Assembly: GCF_014651035.1 (NCBI RefSeq)
Contig: NZ_BMWC01000008.1
Coordinates: forward strand, 62,001-126,000
Origin: Streptomyces lomondensis
GTDB taxonomy: Bacteria; Actinomycetota; Actinomycetes; Streptomycetales; Streptomycetaceae
Reading direction: 5' to 3'
Length of the DNA: 64,000 nucleotides
The notes under the pieces were generated by a model. The model saw nothing but the letters and a program-made list of their open reading frames with translations. It was not told the DNA's origin and did not search any database. This document shows, one piece after another, positions 26,384 to 34,839 of this stretch. The first letter of the stretch is position 1; each line of letters begins with the position of its first letter. A program made the translations under genes and the position numbers.

Positions 26384-28315
26384 TCAGCCGAGCCGGACCG
26401 GCTTCTCCGGGCGTATGCCGAGCTGGGAGAGCCAGGACCGCAGCGGGGTGGGGTCGCCGTCCTCGATGAGGCTGAGGACCTTGGGCGCCAGGTCGGCGGT
26501 GCGGTCGCCGTTGACGAGGAGGGTGGGGCCGTCCAGCCAGTCCAGGCCCGGTGTCGCGCCGGCGGTGTCCATCGCGGCGCAGCAGACCATCGCCGTGAGG
26601 TGGTCGGCGAGCAGTTCACGGGCCGTGCGCGGGGGCTGGAGGGGGAAGAGGGGGAGGGTCCGGTCGTCCCAGAGGGCGGGGTCGGGGGTGGTGGTCTGGC
26701 CGGTGGGCGGTGCGGTGGCCGCGGCGGGGGTGGTAGCCGAGACGGCGGTGGTAGCCGAGGCGGCGCTGGTGGGCGAGGCGGTGGTGGTGGGCGAGGCGGT
26801 GGTGGCCGTCCGGGGCGTCGCGGTGGCCTCCTCTCGGGCCAGTTCGGCGCTGAGGCGGGCGGCCAGGGTGGCGCTGCGGGGGGTTGTGCCGGAGAGGTCT
26901 TCGTCGTCGGAGGGGGCTGGGTCGCCGGCTGTAGCCCCCTCGGTCCCGTCGGTCTCTCTGATCGCATCGGTGTCTGGTCTGGATCCGGGTGCGGGTCCGG
27001 GTCCGGGGCCGTCTGTCGGCCAGGCGGGGGGCGTCTCCGTCAGGTGGTCCAGGACGCGGGAGAGGGTCGGGGCGCCGGTGGCCGGGGCCGTGGGGCCGGT
27101 GGCGGGGCGGACGCCCATCTCGTCCAGGACGCGGTGGAGGCGGGCCGCGTCCAGGCGCCACTTGCGGTCCACGACCTCCTCCGGATACTCGCTCCAGTCC
27201 ACCGGGGACCAGTCGGGGCCGGGCCCCGCGGGGCCGCCGTGGAAGAGGCGGGCGGCGAGCAGGGAGGCGGCCTCGTCGATGGCGCCCGGTTCCTCCAGCA
27301 GATCGCAGGCCGGCCGCTCACCGAGCCGGGACGCGAAGCCCTCGGCCAGGCGGTCGCGCCGGGACAGCTCCGTGAGCGCCGCGACGACGCCCGCGTCCAG
27401 CCGGGACGGCCAGCGGCCCATCCGCCAGGCGGGCAGGGCCACCCTGGTCAGCAGCCGGTCCCAGCCCGCGTACGCCAGCCCCACCTGCTCCTGGGCGACG
27501 ATCCGCAGGCCGTAATCCACAGCCTGTGCACGCTCCGCGGCCGCGGCCGCCACGCCCCGCTCCATCTCGGCGGCGTGCCCGCGGCAGCTGCGCAGCAGAA
27601 GCCGGGCCACCCAGCCGACACCGGCGAGCACCACCCGCGACACCGGGTCGCGGCGGGGCGCCGAGGTCACGGCCACCGCGGCGTCCAGACCCCGGACGAA
27701 GCGCCGGGCGGCGGCTATGTCCGGGTGGGCCGAAGGGCCCGTACCGGCGACGACCGGCGCGAGGACCGCGCGCAGCTCGCCGACCCGCATCCACCACAGG
27801 AAGGGCGAGCCGATGACGAGGACCGGCGCGACGGGGTGACGGCGCTGCGCGTACTTCCCCGCACCCGCTATCTCGTCGTGCTCCTCGACCGGGGGCGGGC
27901 CGTGGGCCCGGTGGGTGCGGTCCTCCAGCCAGCTGTCGCAGTCCGGGGTGAGCGCTATCGCGGAGGGTGCGGGGACGTCGAGACGGTCGGCGAGGTCGCG
28001 CACCATCCGGTACAGGTCGGGGGCCGCCTCCTCGGCGATCGGAACGGTCGGGCTGATGGCGGGGCGGGCCCGGGCGACGACGAGGGCGACACCGGCGGCG
28101 GCGAGCAGCACGAGGACAGCGACCGGCGTCAGGACCCAGCGGGCGGCGTCCCACCCGGGACCCGTGAGACGGCCGGTGGCGGCGCCCGCGAGCAGGATCA
28201 CGGCGACGGCGGCGGGCAGCAGGGCGACGGCCAGCGCGCGGCTGCGGATGCGCAGCACGACGAGCGCCCGGGACCGCGCGGCCTGCGCGCCTGCCTCCAC
28301 ACCCATTCCGGTCAC
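26384..28315 (-). CDS. large membrane protein resembling a degenerate M48 peptidase
   Basis: The 643-residue protein has two N-terminal membrane helices (about residues 20-85). A cytoplasmic domain starts LYRMVRDLADRLDVPAPSAIAL...LVIGSPFLWWMRVGELRAVLAPVV. That layout matches M48 peptidases, where the last segment normally continues into the zinc motif H-E-x-x-H. Here it reads APVVAGTGPSAH, so the motif is absent. A long Thr/Ala/Pro-rich stretch (about 495-565) encoded by imperfect short repeats follows, then a C-terminal domain with two cysteines (MVCCAAMDTAG). GTG 28315 has a TGAGGT element upstream. The M48 relationship is my inference. Confidence 0.65.
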   Translation of the reverse strand: MTGMGVEAGAQAARSRALVVLRIRSRALAVALLPAAVAVILLAGAATGRLTGPGWDAARWVLTPVAVLVLLAAAGVALVVARARPAISPTVPIAEEAAPDLYRMVRDLADRLDVPAPSAIALTPDCDSWLEDRTHRAHGPPPVEEHDEIAGAGKYAQRRHPVAPVLVIGSPFLWWMRVGELRAVLAPVVAGTGPSAHPDIAAARRFVRGLDAAVAVTSAPRRDPVSRVVLAGVGWVARLLLRSCRGHAAEMERGVAAAAAERAQAVDYGLRIVAQEQVGLAYAGWDRLLTRVALPAWRMGRWPSRLDAGVVAALTELSRRDRLAEGFASRLGERPACDLLEEPGAIDEAASLLAARLFHGGPAGPGPDWSPVDWSEYPEEVVDRKWRLDAARLHRVLDEMGVRPATGPTAPATGAPTLSRVLDHLTETPPAWPTDGPGPGPAPGSRPDTDAIRETDGTEGATAGDPAPSDDEDLSGTTPRSATLAARLSAELAREEATATPRTATTASPTTTASPTSAASATTAVSATTPAAATAPPTGQTTTPDPALWDDRTLPLFPLQPPRTARELLADHLTAMVCCAAMDTAGATPGLDWLDGPTLLVNGDRTADLAPKVLSLIEDGDPTPLRSWLSQLGIRPEKPVRLG

Positions 28316-28550
28316 GACCGACCTCACCCCCTCCCCGTTGACCTGACGCTTTCCTTGCTCACTCCCCCACTGTGGCACCCGCCACCGACATCGCAATGCC
28401 GGTGGGCCAAGTGCCGGAACGCTTGCGCCGCACCCTAGTTGGGGCCTCGGCCCACGTCAGCCGGATAGGGCATCGGTCACTCGATGGAATGGCTTTGGGG
28501 AGAGGTGGATGACGGACGGCGAGGATCAGGCCCCCGCAACCCGACAACTT

Positions 28551-28584
28551 CAGGCCCCGGATCCTGAGACGGATCCGGGGCCTG
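28551..28584 (-). terminator. terminator of purD
   Basis: A perfect 14-bp stem (28551-28564 with 28571-28584) with a 6-base loop lies 65 bp downstream of the purD stop. Confidence 0.75.
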
Positions 28585-28649
28585 TGAGGTTCATCGGCGG
28601 CGGGGTGGTTTCCCTGTGGCCTGCGGGGTGGTTTCCCTGCGCGGTTCGG

Positions 28650-29909
28650 TTACGCGCCGGCCACTCCGGCCGCCTTCGCGGCGATGTCCGTGCGGTGCTG
28701 GGAGCCGTCCAGGTGGATGCGTCCGACCGCCTTGTAGGCGCGGTCGCGGGCCTCGGCGAGGTCCTTGCCGGTGGCCGTGACGGACAGGACGCGGCCGCCC
28801 GCGCTGACGATCGCGTCACCGTCCCGCTTGGTGCCGGCGTGCAGCACGTACGCGTGCGGGGCGTCCTGGGCGGCGACCTCGTCCAGGCCGGTGATCGGGT
28901 CGCCGGTGCGCGGGGTGCCGGGGTAGTTGTGCGAGGCGACGACCACGGTCACGGCCGCGTCGTCGCTCCAGCGCAGCGGCTCCAGGTGGGCGAGGTTGCC
29001 GGTGGCGGCGGCCATCAGGACACCGGCCAGCGGCGTCTTCAGCCGGGCCAGGACGACCTGGGTCTCGGGGTCGCCGAAGCGGGCGTTGAACTCGATCACG
29101 CGGACGCCACGGGAGGTGATCGCGAGTCCGGCGTAGAGCAGGCCGGAGAACGGCGTGCCGCGGCGCTGCATCTCGTCGACGGTCGGCTGCAGGACGGTCT
29201 GCATCACCTCGTCGACCAGCTTCGGGTCGGCCCACGGCAGCGGGGAGTACGCCCCCATGCCGCCGGTGTTCGGGCCCTCGTCGCCGTCCAGCGCGCGCTT
29301 GAAGTCCTGGGCGGGCTGGAGCGGCACGACCGTCTCGCCGTCGGTGACGGCGAACAGGGAGACCTCGGGGCCGTCGAGGTACTCCTCGATGACCACGCGC
29401 TCGCAGGCGGCGGCGTGGGCCCGGGCCGCGTCCAGGTCGTCGGTGACGACGACGCCCTTGCCGGCGGCGAGCCCGTCGTCCTTGACGACGTACGGGGCGC
29501 CGAAGGCGTCGAGGGCCGCGTCGACCTCTTCCAGTGTCGTGCAGACGTACGACCGTGCCGTGGGCACCTCGGCCACCGCCATGACGTCCTTTGCGAAGGC
29601 CTTGGAGCCCTCGAGCTGCGCGGCCTGGCCGGAGGGGCCGAAGACCGGGATGCCCGCCTCGCGTACGGCGTCGGCGACACCGGCGACCAGCGGTGCCTCC
29701 GGGCCGACCACCACGAGATCCGCGCCGAGCTGCGTGGCCAGCGCGGTGACGGCCGCGCCGTCCAGGGCGTCGACCTGGTGCAGCTCGGCCACCTCGGCGA
29801 TGCCGGCGTTGCCGGGGGCGCAGTGCAGCGCGGTGACGTCGGGGTCGTGGGACAGGGAGTGGCACAGGGCGTGTTCGCGGGCGCCGCTGCCGATGACGAG
29901 GACCTTCAC
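28650..29909 (-). CDS. purD: phosphoribosylamine-glycine ligase (GAR synthetase)
   Basis: The 419-residue ATP-grasp enzyme begins [19 protein letters not shown]. It has [18 protein letters not shown], the ATP-grasp lid [16 protein letters not shown], and the metal-binding [11 protein letters not shown]. It catalyses the second step of purine synthesis. The GTG at 29909 gives the usual N-terminus; upstream in-frame sequence is low-complexity and overlaps the intergenic repeats. It is downstream of dnaX on the same strand but separated by 138 bp. Confidence 0.97.
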   Translation of the reverse strand: MKVLVIGSGAREHALCHSLSHDPDVTALHCAPGNAGIAEVAELHQVDALDGAAVTALATQLGADLVVVGPEAPLVAGVADAVREAGIPVFGPSGQAAQLEGSKAFAKDVMAVAEVPTARSYVCTTLEEVDAALDAFGAPYVVKDDGLAAGKGVVVTDDLDAARAHAAACERVVIEEYLDGPEVSLFAVTDGETVVPLQPAQDFKRALDGDEGPNTGGMGAYSPLPWADPKLVDEVMQTVLQPTVDEMQRRGTPFSGLLYAGLAITSRGVRVIEFNARFGDPETQVVLARLKTPLAGVLMAAATGNLAHLEPLRWSDDAAVTVVVASHNYPGTPRTGDPITGLDEVAAQDAPHAYVLHAGTKRDGDAIVSAGGRVLSVTATGKDLAEARDRAYKAVGRIHLDGSQHRTDIAAKAAGVAGA

Positions 29910-29983
29910 GGGGGTCAGCCTAACCGGAGGGGCCGGGGTTCCTTTGTGCGGGCTTCCGAAGGGGGTGGGGATGTTGGGTTGGA

Positions 29984-30066
29984 GGTTCCTCCATGGCGGT
30001 TCCTCCATGGCGGGGATCGCTACTCGTTCGAGAACTCCGCTACTCGTTTACTCGTTCGAGAACTCC
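29984..30066. repeat. two tandem micro-duplications at the dnaX 3' end
   Basis: GGTTCCTCCATGGC occurs twice with a 14-bp period (29984 and 29998). TACTCGTTCGAGAACTCC occurs twice with a 28-bp period (30021-30038 and 30049-30066), the second copy covering the dnaX stop codon and last codons. These look like recent replication-slippage products. Confidence 0.8.
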
Positions 30067-32471
30067 TCGACCACCGTCGCGCCCAGTTCCCGGACGATCA
30101 GCTCCTGGCCGGAGAGGGCCGACTCGTCGAGGTCCGGGTCGTCGTCCTCGGGGATGTCCTCCTCGACGGAGACGTGGCGGGGCTCCGGGGCGGAGGGCTG
30201 GGGGCCGGGGGCGGTCGGTGCGGGGGCCTGGGTGGAGGCGGCAGCCGGTCTGCTCGACTGCTGGGGCGGGGTGGCCGAAGCGGTCGGCTGGGTCGCGGCG
30301 GGGCGTTGGGCGGTCGCCGTACCGCCGCCGGAGTTGTATCCGACGCCGGAGTTGGATCCGCCGCCGCCACTGCCGGCGCTGCCGGCGCTGTAGCCTCCAC
30401 CGCCGCCGAAACCGGAGGGGCCGCCGCCCGGCGTCGGGGGCGCGGAGCCGCCGGAGGGGTCGACGATCGCCTCGATCTTCCACTGGACGTTGAACTGCTC
30501 GCCCAGGGCCTGCCGCAGTACGTCCTCGCTGCCGCTGCTCAGGAAGTTGTCCCGGGCGCCCGCGTTGACGAAGCCGAGTTGGAGGGTCGTGCCGTCGAAG
30601 CCGGCCACCTGGGCGTTCTGGCTGAGCAGGATCCAGGTGAAGCGGCGGCGGTTCTTGACCGCTTCCAGGATGTTCGGCCAGAGCATGCGGGGGTCGAGAC
30701 CGCCGGCGGGGGGCGAGGCGGGTGCCGGGGCAGGGGCCGGGGCCGCCTGTGCGGGCGCCGGGGGTGAGGGCGGGGTGCTGGGGGCGCTCGGCACCGGGGT
30801 GTGCGCTGCCGGAGCGCTCGGGGCGGGTGCGCCCGGGGCGGACGTGGGCCAGCCGCCGGGGCGACGGCCGCCGCTGCCTGCGGAGGCGGCGGTGGGCCAG
30901 GCGCCGGGGGCCGGTGCCTGGGGTGGCTGGGCGGGTGCGCCGGGGCTGGGGGCGGGAGGGGCGTCGGCGGGAGCTGCTGGTGCGCCGGGGGCGTGTGCCG
31001 CGGGCGTATCCGGCCCCTGCGGCGGCGTGCCCTGACCCGCTGCCGCCGGGGCGGGCTGCGCCGGAGCCGTCGTAGGACCGCCGCCAGGACCTCCGGGGCC
31101 GCCGCTGCTTCCACCGGGACCACTGGGTGCACCGGGGCCACCGGGTGCGCCGGGGACGCCGGAAGCCCGGACCGCCGCCCGGGCCGCGGCCGGGCCGCCG
31201 CCGGACGGGACCGGAGCCGCGCCCGCTCCCCCGTGCGCCGCCTCGTGGTGGCTCTCCGGCCCGGGGACGTACCCCATGGCGGGCATGCCGGCCGCGGGCC
31301 CCGCGGAGAAGTTCACACCGCGCTCGATCCGGTCCAGGCGGGCCATGACGGACCGCTCGTCGCCGTAGGCGGCGGGGAGCAGGACGCGGGCGCAGATCAG
31401 CTCGAGCTGGAGACGGGGCGAGTTGGCGCCGCGCATCTCGGTCAGTCCCTCGTTGACGAGGTCGGCGGCCCGGCTCAGCTCGGCGGGGCCGAAGGTGCCG
31501 GCCTGGGCCTGCATGCGCTCGACGACGTCGGCAGGGGCGTCGATGAGCCCCTTCTCGGCCGCGTCCGGGACGGCAGAGAGGATCACCAGGTCACGCAGCC
31601 GCTCCAGCAGGTCGGCGACGAAACGACGGGGATCGTTCCCGCCCTCGATCACGCGGTCGACGACCTCGAAGGCGGCGGCCCCGTCCCCGGTGGCGAAGGC
31701 CTCGACGACGGCGTCGAGGAGCGAGCCTTCGGTGTAGCCGAGCAGGGCGGTGGCCATGGCGTATGTCACACCGTCCGCCGCGGCGCCGGCGAGCAGCTGG
31801 TCCATGACGGACATCGAGTCACGCACGGACCCACCGCCGGCCCGCACGACGAGGGGAAGCACCCCTTCCTCGACCGGGATGTTCTCCTTTTGGCACACCT
31901 CGGCGAGGTAGTCCCGCAGGGTCCCGGGCGGGACGAGCCGGAAGGGATAGTGATGGGTCCGCGACCGGATGGTCCCGATGACCTTCTCGGGCTCGGTGGT
32001 CGCGAAGATGAACTTGAGATGCTCCGGGGGCTCCTCGACGACCTTCAGCAGCGCGTTGAAACCGGCCGACGTGACCATGTGGGCCTCGTCGATGATGTAG
32101 ATCTTGTACCGGCTGCGCGCGGGGCCGAAGAAGGCCTTTTCCCGCAGGTCACGGGCGTCGTCCACACCGCCGTGGGAAGCGGCGTCGATCTCGATGACGT
32201 CGATGGAACCGGGCCCGTTGCGAGCGAGGTCCTGACACGACTGGCACTCGCCGCACGGCGTCGGCGTCGGGCCCTGCTCGCAGTTCAGGCACCGGGCCAG
32301 GATCCGCGCGCTGGTCGTCTTGCCACAGCCGCGCGGCCCGCTGAACAGGTACGCGTGGTTGACCCGGTTGTTCCGCAGCGCCTGCTGCAACGGGGCGGTG
32401 ACATGCTCCTGCCCGATGACCTCGGCGAAGGTCTCCGGGCGATAGCGGCGGTACAGAGCGAGAGACGACAC
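30048..32471 (-). CDS. dnaX: DNA polymerase III gamma/tau subunit
   Basis: The 807-residue protein starts VSSLALYRRYRPETFAEVIGQ. The clamp-loader AAA+ core has Walker A GPRGCGKTT near residue 45, a four-cysteine zinc module (C-x8-C-x2-C-x2-C), DEAH-type Walker B IIDEAH, and the SRC-like arginine region SVRDSMS. A very long Pro/Ala/Gly-rich hinge (about residues 370-560) precedes a tau-type C-terminal domain and a Gly/Ser-rich acidic tail. It loads the sliding clamp and couples polymerase to DnaB. TATAAC lies 9 bases before the GTG, so transcription may start at or next to the start codon; no ribosome-binding site is visible. Confidence 0.93.
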   Translation of the reverse strand: MSSLALYRRYRPETFAEVIGQEHVTAPLQQALRNNRVNHAYLFSGPRGCGKTTSARILARCLNCEQGPTPTPCGECQSCQDLARNGPGSIDVIEIDAASHGGVDDARDLREKAFFGPARSRYKIYIIDEAHMVTSAGFNALLKVVEEPPEHLKFIFATTEPEKVIGTIRSRTHHYPFRLVPPGTLRDYLAEVCQKENIPVEEGVLPLVVRAGGGSVRDSMSVMDQLLAGAAADGVTYAMATALLGYTEGSLLDAVVEAFATGDGAAAFEVVDRVIEGGNDPRRFVADLLERLRDLVILSAVPDAAEKGLIDAPADVVERMQAQAGTFGPAELSRAADLVNEGLTEMRGANSPRLQLELICARVLLPAAYGDERSVMARLDRIERGVNFSAGPAAGMPAMGYVPGPESHHEAAHGGAGAAPVPSGGGPAAARAAVRASGVPGAPGGPGAPSGPGGSSGGPGGPGGGPTTAPAQPAPAAAGQGTPPQGPDTPAAHAPGAPAAPADAPPAPSPGAPAQPPQAPAPGAWPTAASAGSGGRRPGGWPTSAPGAPAPSAPAAHTPVPSAPSTPPSPPAPAQAAPAPAPAPASPPAGGLDPRMLWPNILEAVKNRRRFTWILLSQNAQVAGFDGTTLQLGFVNAGARDNFLSSGSEDVLRQALGEQFNVQWKIEAIVDPSGGSAPPTPGGGPSGFGGGGGYSAGSAGSGGGGSNSGVGYNSGGGTATAQRPAATQPTASATPPQQSSRPAAASTQAPAPTAPGPQPSAPEPRHVSVEEDIPEDDDPDLDESALSGQELIVRELGATVVEEFSNE

Positions 32472-32561
32472 GCATACGAGGTTATAGGCGCCCACTGACA
32501 TCGGTCCCCGCCCCGGACGCGGCCCGGGGCCCCAGGGCCCACGCGGGTCCACCCGGGAACG

Positions 32562-32657
32562 CAGACGCCCCCCACGCACCCGCCAGAGCCAACCTACCCT
32601 TGCTGCCTTCCGGCCCTGGGGGAGTTCAGTCAGATAGCGCCGCGTGAGGGGCTGCGC
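32562..32657 (-). ncRNA. ffs: signal recognition particle RNA (small bacterial type)
   Basis: On the minus strand the invariant SRP domain IV sequence is present: CCAGGGCCGGAAGGCAGCAA followed by GGGTAGGTTGG. The ends pair as a long stem, with GCCCCTCACGC at the 5' side (about 32643-32653) and GCGTGGGGGGC at the 3' side (about 32566-32576). It binds Ffh to deliver nascent membrane proteins. Its position next to dnaX and tRNA-Ser is conserved in Streptomyces. The exact ends are approximate. Confidence 0.9.
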
Positions 32658-32728
32658 CAAGGCTACCTGATGTCCGGGGCGGGGAACGAGTTCGCGAGCA
32701 CTCCTCTCGGTCATGTAATGTTTCCGGC

Positions 32729-32816
32729 GGAGGATTCGCCTAGAGGCCTAGGGCGCACGCTTGGAAAGCGTGTTGGGGGCAACCCCTCACGAGTTCGAAT
32801 CTCGTATCCTCCGCCA
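32729..32816 (+). tRNA. tRNA-Ser (anticodon GGA), CCA encoded
   Basis: A class II tRNA with a long variable arm. The acceptor pairs GGAGGAT with ATCCTCC, the anticodon loop TTGGAAA gives GGA, and the T arm contains GAGTTCGAATCTC. G73 and CCA are encoded at the 3' end. It is divergent from the SRP RNA gene. Confidence 0.96.
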
Positions 32817-32835
32817 GTGCCTCACCGGGCACGAT

Positions 32836-32873
32836 GTCGAAGGGCCCCACCGCTCGCGGTGGGGCCCTTCGAC
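32836..32873 (+). terminator. terminator after tRNA-Ser(GGA)
   Basis: A perfect 17-bp stem (32836-32852 with 32857-32873) has a CTCG loop. It lies 20 bp after the tRNA. Confidence 0.85.
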
Positions 32874-33035
32874 GTGTCTCAGACCTCGTTGTCCTGGTTT
32901 TTGTCCACTGCGGGTGCTTCCGGGGCTCCCCAGATGGCATCGGCGATCTTCCGGCTCCCGCCCCATGATCTGGTCGATGACACGATCCGGGACGCCGAGC
33001 ATGCCGCGCGTTCTCAGGCCCGCAAGACCCCGACC

Positions 33036-33239
33036 ATGGGCGTCCCGGGCCTGACCGCCGACGAGCGCGCGGAGTTCGAGAGGCAGGGCGGCGAGACCAC
33101 GCCTCTCAAGCGCATGGGCACGGGGGAGGAGGTCGCCGCCGCCGCGCTGTTCCTGGCCGCCGACGCCACGTTCACCACCAACGTCGAGTTCCCCGTCGAC
33201 GGCGGCTTCGCCCAGGGCCTGACGGGCGCCGGCCACTGA
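33036..33239 (+). pseudogene. remnant of a short-chain dehydrogenase/reductase (C-terminal third only)
   Basis: The reading frame ends with PLKRMGTGEEVAAAALFLAADATFTTNVEFPVDGGFAQGL, the classic SDR C-terminus (P-L-x-R-x-G-x-x-E-E-x-A-x-A-x-x-F-L-A ... V-D-G-G). The Rossmann half and the Tyr-x-x-x-Lys active site are missing, and sequence upstream in the same frame (from about 32886) is unrelated. It sits between the tRNA-Ser terminator and the CHAT operon. It looks like a gene scar from an insertion or deletion next to the tRNA. Confidence 0.7.
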
Positions 33240-33240
33240 T

Positions 33241-33255
33241 CGCCCGTCACGGGCG
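33241..33255. terminator. possible short stem-loop at the end of the CHAT operon
   Basis: CGCCC (33241-33245) and GGGCG (33251-33255) pair around GTCAC, immediately after the SDR remnant and the convergent operon end. It is short, so this is a weak call. Confidence 0.35.
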
Positions 33256-33257
33256 TG

Positions 33258-33596
33258 TCACCGGCGCGTGAACGTAAACGTGACCCCCGCCCGCCCCGCC
33301 AGCTCTCCCCCGGACCCGAGCAGCGACACCGTGCCCTTCGCGCTCACCTCGGCGCTGAACGTCACCTCGTTCAGTTGGAACTCGCCCCCGTGCTGGGGCA
33401 GGGAGGCGATCACGTCCTGCATCGTCGTGATGAAGTCGGCGAGGCGGGCGCGGAGTTCGTCGGCGGGGATCTCCGTACGTGCGGCCCGCCATTCCTCCAG
33501 GCGGCGCAGGGTGAGGCGGTCGGTGCGGCCCTGGTCGGTGTCCTCCAGGCCGAGGACGCTGATCGTCCGGGTGGTGTCAGGGGTGGGCTGGGGCAC
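33258..33596 (-). CDS. small Pepco/Trypco-like accessory protein of the CHAT operon
   Basis: The 112-residue protein has an N-terminal helical region (LRRLEEWRAARTEIPADELRARLADFITTMQDVI) and a C-terminal beta-rich domain ending KGTVSLLGSGGELAGRAGVTFTFTRR. That ending resembles the small 'peptidase co-occurring' (Pepco/Trypco) domains found beside proteases in NTP-dependent conflict systems. They are thought to act as adaptors or protease targets. GTG 33596 has GGAG 7 to 9 bases upstream. It overlaps the end of the CHAT gene by 20 bp, so it is the last gene of the operon. The family name is from memory and uncertain. Confidence 0.6.
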   Translation of the reverse strand: MPQPTPDTTRTISVLGLEDTDQGRTDRLTLRRLEEWRAARTEIPADELRARLADFITTMQDVIASLPQHGGEFQLNEVTFSAEVSAKGTVSLLGSGGELAGRAGVTFTFTRR

Positions 33597-34839
33597 GGGG
33601 TGTCTCCTCGAGTGTCGGGCGGACGTGGAGGCCGGGGTCGGCGTACGCGGCGTACGTGAGGCCGAGCGGGTTTCGTAGCGTGTAGAGCAGGTGCAGGCGG
33701 GACTCCAGGAGTGCTCTGCCCAGGGGGATCCTGCGGATGAGGAAGCGTTCGTACAGCGCCTTGGAGAACGCGGCGGCGATGTCGTCGGGGATCTCGGTCT
33801 CGGTGCCGATGAAGCCGCGGTTGCCGTTCATGAGGAAGAGGTACGGGAACGACGGCGCTCCCGGAGCTCGCATCCGGCCCGAACCGCAGGCGTTCATCAT
33901 CACCAGCGGCAGGTCGAAGTCGCGCAGGTCCCGGCCGGCGGCGAGGGCGACGAGGTCCGCGCCGAGGGCGCCCAGCGTGGTGCGCGAGTGGTGTCCCGCT
34001 CCGCTGAGCTCGATCTCGGCCGCGAGGGTGTCGTCCGAGCGCGTGTAGCAGTGGCAGGCGAAGTGCTGGACCTGGTCGGGCAGCTCGCGGCGGGCGCCGT
34101 CGAGGAGGAGCCGGGGGTCGAAGATCTGCTCGGCCAGGCCCGGTGCGCGCTCGGCGCCGTCGGGGTACGGGCCTTCGAGGTCGATGTGCGTGCTTCCGGC
34201 GCCGCTGAACCAGGCCAGTTCCTCGACGGCCCCTTCCAGGTGCTCGTAGTACAGGTAGCGGGCGGGGACGCGGCCGTGCGGGCCGGTGTGCAGCGCGAGG
34301 CCGCCGTGGACCGGGGCGGGCAGCATGGCGCGGCGCACCACGCACGAGAAGCCGACGAGGGTCCGGCAGGCGGCGATGAAGTCGCCCGGGGTCTCGACGG
34401 GCGCGCCGGGGAACATCCGGAACAGCGGCAGGAACTCCAGGGGCAGGAAACCGTCCCGGCCGCCGACGCACTCGACGAGCGGGGGCGGCAGTTCGGGGTT
34501 CATGCCGTAGGGCAGGGCGTTGTTCCAGAAGGACTGGAGTTCCTTGAGGACGGTCTGCTGTCCGCCGAACAGGATGAAGAGCAGGGTGCGGCCGAGGCCG
34601 TGCAGGCTCTGGAAGACCCGGTTGAGGTCCTTGTCCTCGACGGCGAACGCGGTGAGTTCGTCCTTGAGGCGGGTCAGCCCCCTGTCCAGTTCTTCGCGGA
34701 CCCTGAGCAGCGCGTCGCTGCCGACCAGGGTGGCACGCACGGGCGCGATACCCGGGCGCCCGGCGGTGAACTCCAGACGGGTCGCCTCGTCGGTGGTCAG
34801 GACGCGTACGGAGACGTCCGGCGGCCGTGCCTCGCTCAT
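33577..34839 (-). CDS. CHAT domain (caspase-like) protease
   Basis: The 420-residue protein has an N-terminal alpha-helical part and a C-terminal CHAT peptidase. The catalytic His263 is in VQHFACHCYT and the catalytic Cys318 is in MMNACGSG, with the usual spacing of about 55 residues. The later SFPYLFLMNGNRGFIGTE and SKALYERFL segments match the conserved CHAT C-terminal helices. CHAT proteases are caspase relatives that execute immune or cell-death responses, for example Craspase or gasdermin-activating systems. The ATG overlaps the stop of the upstream membrane-protein gene (ATGA), so it is tightly coupled. No gasdermin-like partner was recognised. Confidence 0.88.
   Translation of the reverse strand: MSEARPPDVSVRVLTTDEATRLEFTAGRPGIAPVRATLVGSDALLRVREELDRGLTRLKDELTAFAVEDKDLNRVFQSLHGLGRTLLFILFGGQQTVLKELQSFWNNALPYGMNPELPPPLVECVGGRDGFLPLEFLPLFRMFPGAPVETPGDFIAACRTLVGFSCVVRRAMLPAPVHGGLALHTGPHGRVPARYLYYEHLEGAVEELAWFSGAGSTHIDLEGPYPDGAERAPGLAEQIFDPRLLLDGARRELPDQVQHFACHCYTRSDDTLAAEIELSGAGHHSRTTLGALGADLVALAAGRDLRDFDLPLVMMNACGSGRMRAPGAPSFPYLFLMNGNRGFIGTETEIPDDIAAAFSKALYERFLIRRIPLGRALLESRLHLLYTLRNPLGLTYAAYADPGLHVRPTLEETPRAPAHP

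Noticed and set aside
30720-31300. Programmed frameshift site in dnaX for a gamma product
   Set aside because: No A/T-rich slippery heptamer is present in the GC-rich hinge, so there is no evidence for a shorter gamma form.
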